Source of the DNA: Alphaproteobacteria bacterium
GTDB lineage: Bacteria; Pseudomonadota; Alphaproteobacteria; Micropepsales; Micropepsaceae
Reading direction: 5' to 3'
DNA length: 21,553 bases
Assembly: GCA_003246795.1 (NCBI GenBank)
Contig: QKCS01000374.1
Location: forward strand, 1 to 21,553
Shown here: positions 6,867 through 14,432 of the stretch, piece after piece
How the letters are laid out: every line of letters begins with the position of its first letter
How positions within the stretch are numbered: position 1 is the stretch's first letter
Position numbers and translations under genes: made by a program
The notes under the pieces: model-generated
Database searches by the model: none
The model's input: only the letters and a program-made list of their open reading frames with translations
Told to the model about the DNA's origin: nothing

Positions 6867-9239
6867 TCACGCGCACCGCGAATAGCCGCAGTTCATGCAC
6901 GTGTCGCAGCCTTCGATGCGCGTGAGGCTCGGACTGCTGCATCGCGGGCAGAACGTGAACGAGGCCCCAGGCGCACCGCGACCATTCGATGACGTTTCGC
7001 CGCCGCCGTCCAGACCGCCCGGCATGCGTTCGGCGATGCTTGCAACCTTCTGTTGCGCGGGCAGCGTCGTCACGGGCCGCGAAAGGAAACCGATCGAGAT
7101 CATGTGCTCTTCGATAACCCCGCCGATTGCAGCGAGCAGCGATGGTACATACTGGCGGTTGACCCATTGCCCGCCGCGCGGATCGAACACGGCCTTCAAT
7201 TCTTCGACCACGAACGACACGTCGCCGCCGCGCCGGAACACGGCGCTGATCATGCGGGTGAGCGCCACCGTCCAGGCGTAGTGCTCCATGTTCTTCGAGT
7301 TGATGAAGATCTCGAACGGCCGCCGCCGCCCGGCTTCGATGATGTCGTTGATGGTGATGTAGATCGCGTGATCGGTCTCGGGCCAGCGCACTTTGTAGGT
7401 CGTGCCGGGCAACGCCTCAGGCCGGTCGAGCGGTTGCGTCATGTAGACGACGCCGCCTTCGCCTGTGGTGGGCTTCGGTTTCGGCGCGGGGAACACCTCG
7501 GAATGGGGAGCCGGTTGAGGTTTCGGCGCCGCCTTGCGCGTTTCGTCGACGCTCAGAATCGCGCCCGTGATCTCGTTCGGCCGCCACGTCGTGCAGCCTT
7601 TGCAGCCCCATTCGTACGCTTCCAGGTAGACGCTCTTGAACGCCTCGAACGAAATGTCGGCGGGGCAGTTCACGGTCTTCGAGATTGAGCTGTCGATGTG
7701 CCGCTGCGCCGCCGCCTGCACGGCGATATGATCGGCGGGCGTCAGCTCCTGCGCGTTGACGAAATAGTCGGGCAGGGCGGTCTCCGCGAACGTCTCGCGA
7801 TAGAGCTTGTGCGCATAGTCCTCGACGAGTTCTTCGGTGCGCTCGCCGCCCGGCTTCGTGATCTTGCGCTTGTAGGAATAGGCGAAGACCGGTTCGATTC
7901 CGCTCGACACGTTTTCGGCCAGAAGCGAGATCGTTCCCGTCGGCGCGATCGACGTCAAAAGCGCGTTGCGGATGCCGTTGTCCGAAATCTTTGACCGGAC
8001 GTCGGGCTCGAGTTCGCGCACGCTCTCGCCGTCGAGATATTTCTCGCGTTGATAAAGCGGAAACGCGCCCTTCTCGACCGCAAGCTCCGCCGACGCCAGA
8101 TACGCCGCCCGTTGCATGACCTTGAGCCAACGCTCGATCAGCGCCACCGACGTGGGCCCGCCGTAGCGTGCGCGGCACATGATGAGCGCGTCGGCGAGGC
8201 CCGTGACGCCGAGCCCGATGCGCCGCTTCGCCTTCGCTTCGCGCTCCTGCTGGGGCAGCGGATAGTTCGACACGTCGATCACGTCGTCGAGGAAACGCAC
8301 CGCCACGCGCGTCAGCGCATCGAGCTCTGTCTCGTCGAGCGCCGCATCCTCCGTGAACGGGTCTCTGACCAGCTTGACGAGGTTGATCGAGCCCAGAAGA
8401 CATGCGCCGTAGGGCGGCAGGGGTTGCTCGCCGCACGGGTTCGTTGCTGAAATCTGCTCGGCGTACCAAAGATTGTTCCGCTGGTTGACGCGGTCGATGA
8501 AGACGACCCCCGGCTCCGCATACGCATACGTCGACGCCATGATGCGGTCCCAAAGTCCGCGCGCCGAGACCGTGCGATAGACCTTGCTGTCGAAGACGAG
8601 GTCCCATGGCTCGTCGTTCCTCACCGCCTGCATGAACTTGTCGGTGACGAGGACGGAGAGGTTGAAGTTGCGCAGCCGGTCGCGGTCGCGCTTCGCCTCG
8701 ATGAAGGCCTCGATGTCGGGATGGTCGCAGCGCAGGGTCGCCATCATCGCGCCCCGCCGCGAACCAGCCGACATGATCGTGCGGCACATCGCGTCCCACA
8801 CGTCCATGAACGATACGGGACCTGAGGCATCGGCGCCCACGCGCTTCACCTCCGCGCCCGTCGGCCGCAACGTCGAAAAGTCGTGCCCGATGCCGCCGCC
8901 TTGCTGCATCGTCAGCGCGGCCTCTTTCAGATTGTCGAAGATGCCCGTCATGTCGTCGGGGATCGTCCCCATGACGAAGCAGTTGAAGAGCGTGACCGAC
9001 CGCCCCGAGCCTGCACCGGCAAGCACGCGGCCCGCCGGCAAGAAACGAAAACCTGTGAGCGCCCGCTTGAACTCGTCGGCCCAGCGCGCGCGGACTTCCG
9101 GCTTTTCAGCCAAAGCCACGGCGTTCGCGACGCGTGCCCAATTGTCCTCGACCGTCTCATCCGGCGTCGCGACACCCGCGCCCTTGAGGCGGTACTTCAG
9201 GTCCCAAATCTGCTGCGAGATTTCAGGCAGGTCAGTCAT
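6867..9239 (-). CDS. nrdJ: adenosylcobalamin-dependent (class II) ribonucleotide reductase
   Basis: 790 residues from ATG 9239. It reduces ribonucleotides to deoxyribonucleotides using a cobalamin-generated thiyl radical. NPCGEQ (267-272) carries the radical Cys269 and Glu271. The redox cysteines are Cys87 in LFNCFV and Cys280, eleven residues after Cys269 as in other class II enzymes. QQGGGIGHDFS (112-122), the SAGSRRGAMMA block (157-167) and APTGTISLLAENVSSGIEP are also standard. A Pro/Lys-rich linker (about 590-615) leads to a C-terminal domain ending in a zinc-ribbon-like set of cysteines (764, 767, 781, 784, plus 778 and 789), which probably re-reduces the active site. An NrdR box lies 53 bp upstream. 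B12 supply is implied. No class I nrdAB is in this window. Confidence 0.96.
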   Translation of the reverse strand: MTDLPEISQQIWDLKYRLKGAGVATPDETVEDNWARVANAVALAEKPEVRARWADEFKRALTGFRFLPAGRVLAGAGSGRSVTLFNCFVMGTIPDDMTGIFDNLKEAALTMQQGGGIGHDFSTLRPTGAEVKRVGADASGPVSFMDVWDAMCRTIMSAGSRRGAMMATLRCDHPDIEAFIEAKRDRDRLRNFNLSVLVTDKFMQAVRNDEPWDLVFDSKVYRTVSARGLWDRIMASTYAYAEPGVVFIDRVNQRNNLWYAEQISATNPCGEQPLPPYGACLLGSINLVKLVRDPFTEDAALDETELDALTRVAVRFLDDVIDVSNYPLPQQEREAKAKRRIGLGVTGLADALIMCRARYGGPTSVALIERWLKVMQRAAYLASAELAVEKGAFPLYQREKYLDGESVRELEPDVRSKISDNGIRNALLTSIAPTGTISLLAENVSSGIEPVFAYSYKRKITKPGGERTEELVEDYAHKLYRETFAETALPDYFVNAQELTPADHIAVQAAAQRHIDSSISKTVNCPADISFEAFKSVYLEAYEWGCKGCTTWRPNEITGAILSVDETRKAAPKPQPAPHSEVFPAPKPKPTTGEGGVVYMTQPLDRPEALPGTTYKVRWPETDHAIYITINDIIEAGRRRPFEIFINSKNMEHYAWTVALTRMISAVFRRGGDVSFVVEELKAVFDPRGGQWVNRQYVPSLLAAIGGVIEEHMISIGFLSRPVTTLPAQQKVASIAERMPGGLDGGGETSSNGRGAPGASFTFCPRCSSPSLTRIEGCDTCMNCGYSRCA

Positions 9240-9291
9240 CGATCGGCCGTCCGAAAATGGGGGCCAAATAGAGTACCAACACGCTCAGAAA

Positions 9292-9307
9292 ACACAATAG
9301 ATTGCGT
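9292..9307. promoter_or_regulatory. NrdR box upstream of nrdJ
   Basis: The 16-mer ACACAATAGATTGCGT matches the published NrdR consensus acaCwAtATaTwGtgt at 14 of 16 positions and is nearly palindromic. It lies 53 bp before the nrdJ start, where NrdR, the ATP-cone/zinc repressor of ribonucleotide reductase genes, would be expected to bind. Confidence 0.75.
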
Positions 9308-9322
9308 CATTAACCTATTGGC

Positions 9323-9338
9323 GGACAACGAATTCAGG
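9323..9338. promoter_or_regulatory. possible weak second NrdR box
   Basis: GGACAACGAATTCAGG matches the NrdR consensus at only 8 of 16 positions. It starts exactly 31 bp from the strong box, the three-turn spacing usual for paired NrdR sites. It overlaps the plsC stop codon. The spacing is the main argument; the match alone would not count. Confidence 0.3.
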
Positions 9339-10128
9339 CCGTCGCGGGCGTCGCTTCATTGGCCTGAAAGCCGCCTTCGGCCAGAAGCCGGGCGGTCGCG
9401 TTCTCGATCCGCGTTTCGAGCTCGGCCATGAACGCCGGCCGCTTCAGCCCCGCCGGGATCGGCGGCAGGATCTCGACGACGATCGTGCCCGGCTTGCGCA
9501 AGAACCCGCGGCGCGGCCAGTAGAGCCCCGAATTATGCGCGATCGGCACGCACGGTAGATCGAGCGCGGAATATAGGGCGGCCACGCCCGGCTTGTAGTC
9601 CGGCGGCGCGCCCAGGTTCTTTCGCGTGCCTTCGGGAAAGATCACGATCGGCCGCCCGTTGGCGATGCAGTCCTTCGCCTGCGCGATCATCGAGCGGATC
9701 GTCTTGGCCCCGCCGTCGCGGTCGATGACGATCATGCCGACCTTGCGCGCGTACCACCCGTAGCCCGGCACGCTCAAAAGCTCGCGCTTCATGATGATCG
9801 CGGGATCCTTGAACAGGGCCTGGATAGCGACGGTCTCCCACATCGAAAGATGCTTGCCGGCATAGAGTGCGGCGCCACTGGGAATGTTCTCCACACCCCG
9901 CACCTCGTAGTTCAAGCCCACGATGTGCTTCAGGCCCCAAAAGCTCGTGCGCGCCCAAATCTCCATCCCGCGCACGACGACGTCCCGCTTCATCAACAGC
10001 GCGGGGATATAGGCGAGATTGATGAGAACGGAAAACGTCCAGAAAAAAATCTGGAACAAAAGCGAGCGCAGGAAGACCAAGCGGTGATCCGTAGGTGGTT
10101 GCCGTGGCGCCGATCTTAGCGCGACCAT
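9334..10128 (-). CDS. plsC: 1-acyl-sn-glycerol-3-phosphate acyltransferase (PlsC family)
   Basis: 264 residues from ATG 10128; a TTG five codons upstream is a less likely start. A hydrophobic N-terminal segment (about 19-46) anchors it in the inner membrane. The acyltransferase motif is KHLSMWET, an HX4E version (His93, Glu98) of the usual HX4D. FPEGTR is at 164-169, and VPIAHNSGLYW and GTIVVEILPPI are conserved in the family. It acylates lysophosphatidic acid to phosphatidic acid in phospholipid synthesis. An OlsA-type role in ornithine-lipid synthesis is possible, since an OlsB-type gene is 9 kb away, but I see nothing that decides it. It is the last gene of the ftsE-ftsX cluster, 18 nt after the YdcF-like gene. 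Confidence 0.9.
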   Translation of the reverse strand: MVALRSAPRQPPTDHRLVFLRSLLFQIFFWTFSVLINLAYIPALLMKRDVVVRGMEIWARTSFWGLKHIVGLNYEVRGVENIPSGAALYAGKHLSMWETVAIQALFKDPAIIMKRELLSVPGYGWYARKVGMIVIDRDGGAKTIRSMIAQAKDCIANGRPIVIFPEGTRKNLGAPPDYKPGVAALYSALDLPCVPIAHNSGLYWPRRGFLRKPGTIVVEILPPIPAGLKRPAFMAELETRIENATARLLAEGGFQANEATPATA

Positions 10129-10146
10129 CGCGCCGGCGCACAAGCG

Positions 10147-10875
10147 TCAGTGCTGACCTGAGACCCAGCCGGAACTCAAGTCCTGCGTGGCGGAATCCGG
10201 CGATTCTGCCGGCTGGCCGGGCGCCTCTTCGATGATCGCCTCGTCGGGCGCCGAAGCAGGTTGCGTGAAGAACCGCGTAGCCACGCCGAGCCGAACGGCG
10301 GACACAATGAATTTCAGATACTCGCCCGTCAGCACGCCCGTCGTTTCCGGATCGCTCCACCATTCGGCCAACCGCACGCGGTCGGGGAACACAGGATAGG
10401 GCACGAGCTTCGTCCCCGGCATCACCGCGCGCAGCTCCATCAAGCTGCGCGGCATGTGATAGGTCGCGGTCACGACGATGATCGAGCGATAGCCGTGCTT
10501 GTCCGCCCAGACGGCGGTCTCGCCCGCGTTGCCGATCGTGTTCTCCGCGCCGCGCCCGAGATCGACGCAGCACGCCGCGCGCATCGGCAATTGACCGACG
10601 GCCGCGAACAACTCTGCGCGTGTCGTGCCCGAATGGACGCCGGAGATGAGCAGCCGTTGTCCCTTGCCAAGTTCGAGGAGTTCAAGCCCCGCCGCCAAAC
10701 GTCCTTCGCCGCCCGTGAGCGCGACGATCGCATCGGACGCCGGCGGCGCCGATGAGGCCCGCGGCAACGACCAGACGAAGATCGGAAAGCCCAGCACGGC
10801 GAGCACGAACAATGCCACGACCACGCGAAACGCGAAGCCGAAAAAGGCCCATCGATGGGAACGCCCGGACTGCAC
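10147..10875 (-). CDS. YdcF/SanA/ElyC-like membrane protein (DUF218)
   Basis: 242 residues from a GTG at 10875, chosen because a GGAG sits 7 nt upstream. The longer reading from ATG 10950 would overlap the HAD gene by 56 nt with Arg/Cys-rich sequence that looks non-coding. A single transmembrane helix (about 10-32) is followed by the DUF218 core: SDAIVALTGGEGRLAAGLEL, KGQRLLISGVHSGTTRAEL, DLGRGAENTIGNAGETAVWA and SIIVVTATYHMPRSLMEL. The tail after about residue 205 is acidic and Pro/Ala-rich. Family members act in envelope processes such as peptidoglycan or lipid-carrier homeostasis in E. coli, but the reaction is unclear. Its place between ftsX and plsC supports an envelope role. Confidence 0.82.
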   Translation of the reverse strand: MQSGRSHRWAFFGFAFRVVVALFVLAVLGFPIFVWSLPRASSAPPASDAIVALTGGEGRLAAGLELLELGKGQRLLISGVHSGTTRAELFAAVGQLPMRAACCVDLGRGAENTIGNAGETAVWADKHGYRSIIVVTATYHMPRSLMELRAVMPGTKLVPYPVFPDRVRLAEWWSDPETTGVLTGEYLKFIVSAVRLGVATRFFTQPASAPDEAIIEEAPGQPAESPDSATQDLSSGWVSGQH

Positions 10876-10882
10876 GTCATCG

Positions 10883-10886
10883 CTCC
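10883..10886 (-). promoter_or_regulatory. ribosome binding site deciding the GTG start of the YdcF-like gene
   Basis: GGAG on the minus strand, 7 nt before GTG 10875 and downstream of the HAD stop at 10895-10897. It supports the shorter start. Confidence 0.6.
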
Positions 10887-10894
10887 ATGTGCAG

Positions 10895-11449
10895 CTACGC
10901 TTCGGAATCGGTCGAGAGCAGCGCCTCGACCGCCCCGGACAATGAATCATAGATCGAGACGGGCAGAATGTCCTCAGGGATGCCCTGGGCCTGCATTTCC
11001 GCGCCTTTTCCGCTGCGCACCAGGACGCGTGCCACCCCGGCCGCGTGCGCCGCGCGCAAATCGTGGATCTGGTCGCCGACCATGACAGCCTCGCCCGGCG
11101 CGGCGCGGAAATGAGCCAGCGCCTCTCGCAACATGCCTGGCGCGGGCTTTCGCCGTTCCCCGGCCGCCCAGGGTTGATCGGGGCACGTTAACAAAAGGTC
11201 TAAACGCGCGCCGGCGGCCCGAAGCTCCGCCCTGAGTTTCTCGTGAATGCGCTCCAACATCTCTGCCGAAATAATGCCGCGCCCGACCGCCGATTGATTA
11301 CTGACCACGGCGATCTTGATTCCGGCTCGGTTGAGGCGGGCGCACGCTTCGGCCGCGCCCGCGATCATCACCAGCTCGCCCGGATGCTTGACATAGTCGG
11401 CGCGGTCGTGCGTGAGGACGCCGTCGCGGTCAAGCATGACGAGTTTCAT
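10895..11449 (-). CDS. HAD-family phosphatase (GmhB / HisB-N-like)
   Basis: 184 residues; ATG 11449 overlaps the ftsX stop by 4 nt. HAD motif I is MLDRDGVL (nucleophile Asp7, acid Asp9), motif II Ser50 in VVSNQSAVGRG, motif III Lys101 in RRKPAPGM and motif IV Asp126 and Asp130 in VGDQIHDLRAAHAAGV. This is the layout of D-glycero-D-manno-heptose-1,7-bisphosphate 7-phosphatase and of the histidinol-phosphatase half of HisB. The loop that binds zinc in GmhB (Cys-x-His and Cys-x-Cys) is reduced here to a single Cys89 in LTCPDQPWAAGERRKP. The substrate is therefore uncertain: a heptose bisphosphate, histidinol phosphate or another sugar phosphate. Its neighbours (ftsX, YdcF-like, plsC) suggest an envelope sugar. 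Confidence 0.85.
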   Translation of the reverse strand: MKLVMLDRDGVLTHDRADYVKHPGELVMIAGAAEACARLNRAGIKIAVVSNQSAVGRGIISAEMLERIHEKLRAELRAAGARLDLLLTCPDQPWAAGERRKPAPGMLREALAHFRAAPGEAVMVGDQIHDLRAAHAAGVARVLVRSGKGAEMQAQGIPEDILPVSIYDSLSGAVEALLSTDSEA

Positions 11450-12339
11450 GGCATGCGGCCGAGCACGCGCAAGACGGTCATTCGCGCCGTCGCCATCGCG
11501 ATCCCTGCGATCGCGGCCGGCACGAACAGAAGCCAGATGTAGTGAAACGGCGACGTCACCAGCTGCGGCAAATATTGCGCGCCGACCGGCGCCTCGCGGC
11601 TGTCCCAGAAGAAGCTGCTGCCCAGAAGCGTGATCGCGGCCAGCGTCAGCCCGATCAAGCCGCCGCGAAGACCGAGCCAAAGGAAGTGGCGCTGGAATTC
11701 GGTCGCGATGAACACGTCGCGGGCGCCGATCATGTGCACGACTTCGACGATCTCGCGGTGTGCTTGGAGCCCCGCTTGCGTGGCGTAGATGACGATCGCA
11801 AGCGTCGCGACCGCGATCAGCGCCAACACCGCCCAACCGACGGCCTCCGACGACGCGGCGAACGAGGCGAGCTCCTGATTCCAGCGTTGGTGGTCGTCGA
11901 GCTGCGCGCCCGGAACGCCGTCGGCGAGCGCGCGTCCCAACCCGGCAAGCTCGACCGGCTGGCCCGGCGTCAGCGTAACCTCGATGAGCTGCGGCACCGG
12001 AAGATCGTCAAGCACGTTGCCTTCGCCCAGCCACGGCTCCAAAAGCTTCGACGCTTCGCCGCGGCTCAGCGCTTTCGCTGAGAAGATGCCGGGCCATTGG
12101 CGCACAAGCCGCAACGCTTCGTTGAGTTGGTCCTCGGGCGAGATTTGCGGCGAAGGCAGCAACTGCACCGTCACAGATCCGGAAAGCCCCTCCGTCCACT
12201 CCGACGCCAGCCGGCTCAGCGTCAAGACCGCGCCCAGCGTGAGGCAGGCGAGAAAGCTCATCACGGCCACGATCGTGTGCAGTGTTGCGCCGGACGCGCT
12301 GTCGGCCGGCATCAATCCGGATGGTGCGGCGGGGTTCAC
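11446..12339 (-). CDS. ftsX: cell division ABC transporter permease FtsX
   Basis: 297 residues from a GTG at 12339 that overlaps the ftsE stop (GTGA). Four transmembrane helices at about 20-43, 167-190, 219-243 and 267-290, with a large periplasmic domain (about 44-166) between the first two, the standard FtsX topology. The amphipathic HREIVEVVHMIGARDVFIA segment (about 194-212) before the third helix is the conserved coupling region. With FtsE it forms the complex that activates periplasmic peptidoglycan hydrolases at the septum. The cytoplasmic N-terminus is short, unlike the longer one in E. coli. No EnvC-like activator is encoded in this window. Confidence 0.9.
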   Translation of the reverse strand: MNPAAPSGLMPADSASGATLHTIVAVMSFLACLTLGAVLTLSRLASEWTEGLSGSVTVQLLPSPQISPEDQLNEALRLVRQWPGIFSAKALSRGEASKLLEPWLGEGNVLDDLPVPQLIEVTLTPGQPVELAGLGRALADGVPGAQLDDHQRWNQELASFAASSEAVGWAVLALIAVATLAIVIYATQAGLQAHREIVEVVHMIGARDVFIATEFQRHFLWLGLRGGLIGLTLAAITLLGSSFFWDSREAPVGAQYLPQLVTSPFHYIWLLFVPAAIAGIAMATARMTVLRVLGRMP

Positions 12340-13034
12340 GCGCGTTTGGCTCCTGCTATGGCGATCTCGTTCGCATTTGCCGACGTCAACCGTCCTTCGG
12401 TAAGCTTGAAGATGCGCATCGCGGGCACGCGCTCCATGATGCGCTGATCGTGGGTCGCGATCAGCACGCTTGTGCCCAGCCTGTTGAGCTCGATGAAGAG
12501 CCGCATGATACGCGCGCCGATCTCGGGATCGACATTGCCGGTCGGTTCGTCGGCGAGCAAAAGCTCGGGCTTTGCGACGACCGCGCGCGCGATCGCGACG
12601 CGCTGCTTCTCGCCGCCGGACAACGTGGCGGGTTTCGCGTTCAAGCGATTGCCGAGTCCCACCCACGACAGCAGCTCTTCCACTTCCGCGCGGTAGTCCC
12701 CTTCGAACTCGCCCATGACCCGTCGCGGCAACGCCACGTTATCGAACACGGTCAAGTGATCGAGCAGGCGGAAGTCCTGGAACACGACGCCGATGCGACG
12801 GCGCAGCGGTGGCAACTCCTCGCGCGGCGTCGCCGCGATCTCGCGATCGAACATCCAGATTGCACCGCGCGACGGGCGCTCGGCTAAGTAGATCAGCTTC
12901 AGCAATGACGTCTTGCCGGCGCCGGACGGTCCGGTTAGGAGATGGAACGAGCCTGGTTCGAGTGTGAACGAAACGTCACGGAGGATTTCGGGCCCGAGCC
13001 CGTAACGCATCCCCACATTCTCGAACCGAACCAC
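12336..13034 (-). CDS. ftsE: cell division ABC transporter ATPase FtsE
   Basis: 232 residues from GTG 13034, with a clear AAGGA 7 nt upstream. Walker A is GPSGAGKT (35-42, Lys41), the Q-loop VVFQDFRLL (83-91), the signature LSGGEKQRVAIARA (138-151), Walker B LLLADEPTGNVD (158-169) and the switch His195 in IATHDQ. RFENVGMRYGLGPEILRDVSF at the N-terminus and FRLLDHLTVFDNVALPRRV are FtsE-specific in feel. It powers FtsX at the division site. It is the first gene of a five-gene run on this strand and diverges from the zinc-ribbon gene across 112 bp. Confidence 0.94.
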   Translation of the reverse strand: MVRFENVGMRYGLGPEILRDVSFTLEPGSFHLLTGPSGAGKTSLLKLIYLAERPSRGAIWMFDREIAATPREELPPLRRRIGVVFQDFRLLDHLTVFDNVALPRRVMGEFEGDYRAEVEELLSWVGLGNRLNAKPATLSGGEKQRVAIARAVVAKPELLLADEPTGNVDPEIGARIMRLFIELNRLGTSVLIATHDQRIMERVPAMRIFKLTEGRLTSANANEIAIAGAKRA

Positions 13035-13041
13035 CGATTAA

Positions 13042-13046
13042 TCCTT
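13042..13046 (-). promoter_or_regulatory. ribosome binding site for ftsE
   Basis: AAGGA on the minus strand, 7 nt before GTG 13034. It is one of the few good Shine-Dalgarno sequences in the window and it fixes the non-ATG start. Confidence 0.6.
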
Positions 13047-13073
13047 TTCGGTTAATGGGTTAGATCGCGACCC

Positions 13074-13102
13074 TTGGTCCGCGCTTGCTTGCAGGTGCTA
13101 AG
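13074..13102 (+). promoter_or_regulatory. candidate promoter for zinc-ribbon protein-hpt-cpdR
   Basis: TTGGTC (13074-13079), a 17-bp spacer and GCTAAG (13097-13102) preceded by T, resembling a housekeeping promoter with a weak -10. It would leave a leader of about 40 nt before ATG 13147. Matching by eye only. Confidence 0.35.
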
Positions 13103-13146
13103 GTGTTGTGCCAAAAGACGAGAATCGACGCGGGCTCAAGCCTCGG

Positions 13147-13887
13147 ATGATAATTACCTGCCCCCGCTGTGCAACTCGCTATCTACTTGAGGCTGGGGTC
13201 GTCAGGCCGCCCGGCAGGCAGGTGCGATGCGCACGCTGCCAACATACCTGGTTTCAGGACGCGGGGCCCGAACTGCCCCCGACGCCCGTTCCGATTCCTG
13301 TGGAAGAGGCGCCCACACCGACGGGCCCCGTAACCGACAAGTCGCGCATGTTGCCGGCTCCCTCCGGCTCCGTTGCGCAGCCCGTTCCCAACTTCGACAT
13401 TCCGCGCCCCCCGCCGCCGCCGACCGGCGGCGGCATGACCGACCGCCTGCGCGCGCGTTCGCGCAGCATGGCGGGGATCTTCGCCCTCGTGGCGCTGGTG
13501 GCCGGATTGCCGCTGCTTTTCTTTTCGCTCCCTGAGGAGATCGTTCAGATATGGCCCGAGTCGGCGAGCCTCTACGAATGGTTGGGCCGCCCCGTGAATG
13601 CACGCGGCTTCAAGATCGTCGCGACCCACACGCAAGAGCTGAACAACACGGTGCCGGTCATCTCGATCAAGGGACAGATCATCAACGAAACCGACCGCGA
13701 ACTCGCGGTGCCGAAGGTTCGCCTCGCCGTGCGCGATGCGCGCGGGCGCGAGCTCTATCACTGGGTTGTAGCCGCCGACCAAGAACGCCTCGGCGGACAC
13801 GAGGAAGGCACGTTCAGCGCGCGCCTCGAAAGCCCGCCCGCGGACGCCCACGACTTGGAAGTCCGCTTTGTCAAAGCGGGTGAATGA
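13147..13887 (+). CDS. MJ0042-type zinc-ribbon, membrane-anchored DUF3426-like protein
   Basis: 246 residues from ATG 13147, chosen because the family starts directly with the zinc finger; a GTG at 13108 would add 13 residues. The finger is MIITCPRCATRYLL...VRCARCQHTW, with Cys5, Cys8, Cys28 and Cys31. A Pro-rich linker (about 41-95) follows, then one transmembrane helix (about 108-129) and a C-terminal beta domain (KIVATHTQELNNTVPVISIK through VRLAVRDARGRELYHWVV) resembling DUF3426. The finger is cytoplasmic and the beta domain extracytoplasmic by this topology. Function is unknown. Its stop codon lies one base before the chosen hpt start, so translation is probably coupled. Confidence 0.82.
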   Translation: MIITCPRCATRYLLEAGVVRPPGRQVRCARCQHTWFQDAGPELPPTPVPIPVEEAPTPTGPVTDKSRMLPAPSGSVAQPVPNFDIPRPPPPPTGGGMTDRLRARSRSMAGIFALVALVAGLPLLFFSLPEEIVQIWPESASLYEWLGRPVNARGFKIVATHTQELNNTVPVISIKGQIINETDRELAVPKVRLAVRDARGRELYHWVVAADQERLGGHEEGTFSARLESPPADAHDLEVRFVKAGE

Positions 13888-13888
13888 C

Positions 13889-14416
13889 GTGGCTCATCCT
13901 GAGCCCCTCTATCCCTCCGATGTGATTGCGGCTCGACTGGAAACGTTGGCGGACGAGATCGCCGCGCGCATGTCGAAGGACTTCGCGTTGGTGGCGATCC
14001 TCAAGGGCAGTTTCGTCTTCGCCGCCGATTTGATCCGGGCGCTCGCCGCCCATCGACTAAATCCCGACGTCGATTTCATGACCCTGGCGAGCTACGGTGC
14101 CGGAACGGTGTCCAGCGGGACCGTGCGCCTGTTGCGCGACGTCGAGATCGCCGTCGAAGGTCGCGAGGTGCTGGTCGTCGACGACATCCTCGACAGCGGG
14201 CGCACCATCGCCTACGCGCGCCACCACCTGCTCGAACGGGGCGCGACCGCGGTCAGGGTTTGCGTGCTTTTGGACAAGACCGCCGACCGGGAACCGCAGA
14301 AACACGCCGATTTTGTCGGGTTTTCATGCCCACCCGCCTTCGTCGTTGGGTACGGGATGGATCACGCCCACAAATTCCGTGGACTGCCTTTTATAGCTAT
14401 TCTAAGTGAAGAGTGA
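13889..14416 (+). CDS. hpt: hypoxanthine (purine) phosphoribosyltransferase
   Basis: 175 residues from GTG 13889, one base after the preceding stop. GTG 13880 and TTG 13868 are in-frame alternatives, and no strong ribosome site decides between them. The PRPP-binding motif is VLVVDDILDSGRT (94-106). LKGSFVFAADLIRAL (39-52) and the purine-binding GYGMDHAHKFRGLPFIA near the end are standard. It salvages hypoxanthine, and often guanine, to the nucleotide using PRPP in the cytoplasm. The C-terminal Asp/His-Ala-His-Lys-Phe-Arg stretch replaces the commoner DYAEKYRNLP wording. It is the middle gene of a three-gene run and the receiver gene follows after 16 nt. Confidence 0.92.
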   Translation: MAHPEPLYPSDVIAARLETLADEIAARMSKDFALVAILKGSFVFAADLIRALAAHRLNPDVDFMTLASYGAGTVSSGTVRLLRDVEIAVEGREVLVVDDILDSGRTIAYARHHLLERGATAVRVCVLLDKTADREPQKHADFVGFSCPPAFVVGYGMDHAHKFRGLPFIAILSEE

Positions 14417-14432
14417 CCCCGGGTAACGACTG

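Noticed and set aside
9240..9333. Cobalamin riboswitch before nrdJ
   Set aside because: The gap is 94 bp, too short for the usual aptamer of about 200 nt, and no B12-box-like sequence was seen. It would have to begin inside plsC.
13408..13435. GC-rich hairpin (CCGCCGCC...GGCGGC) as a terminator
   Set aside because: It lies inside the Pro-rich linker codons of the zinc-ribbon gene and has no T-tract.
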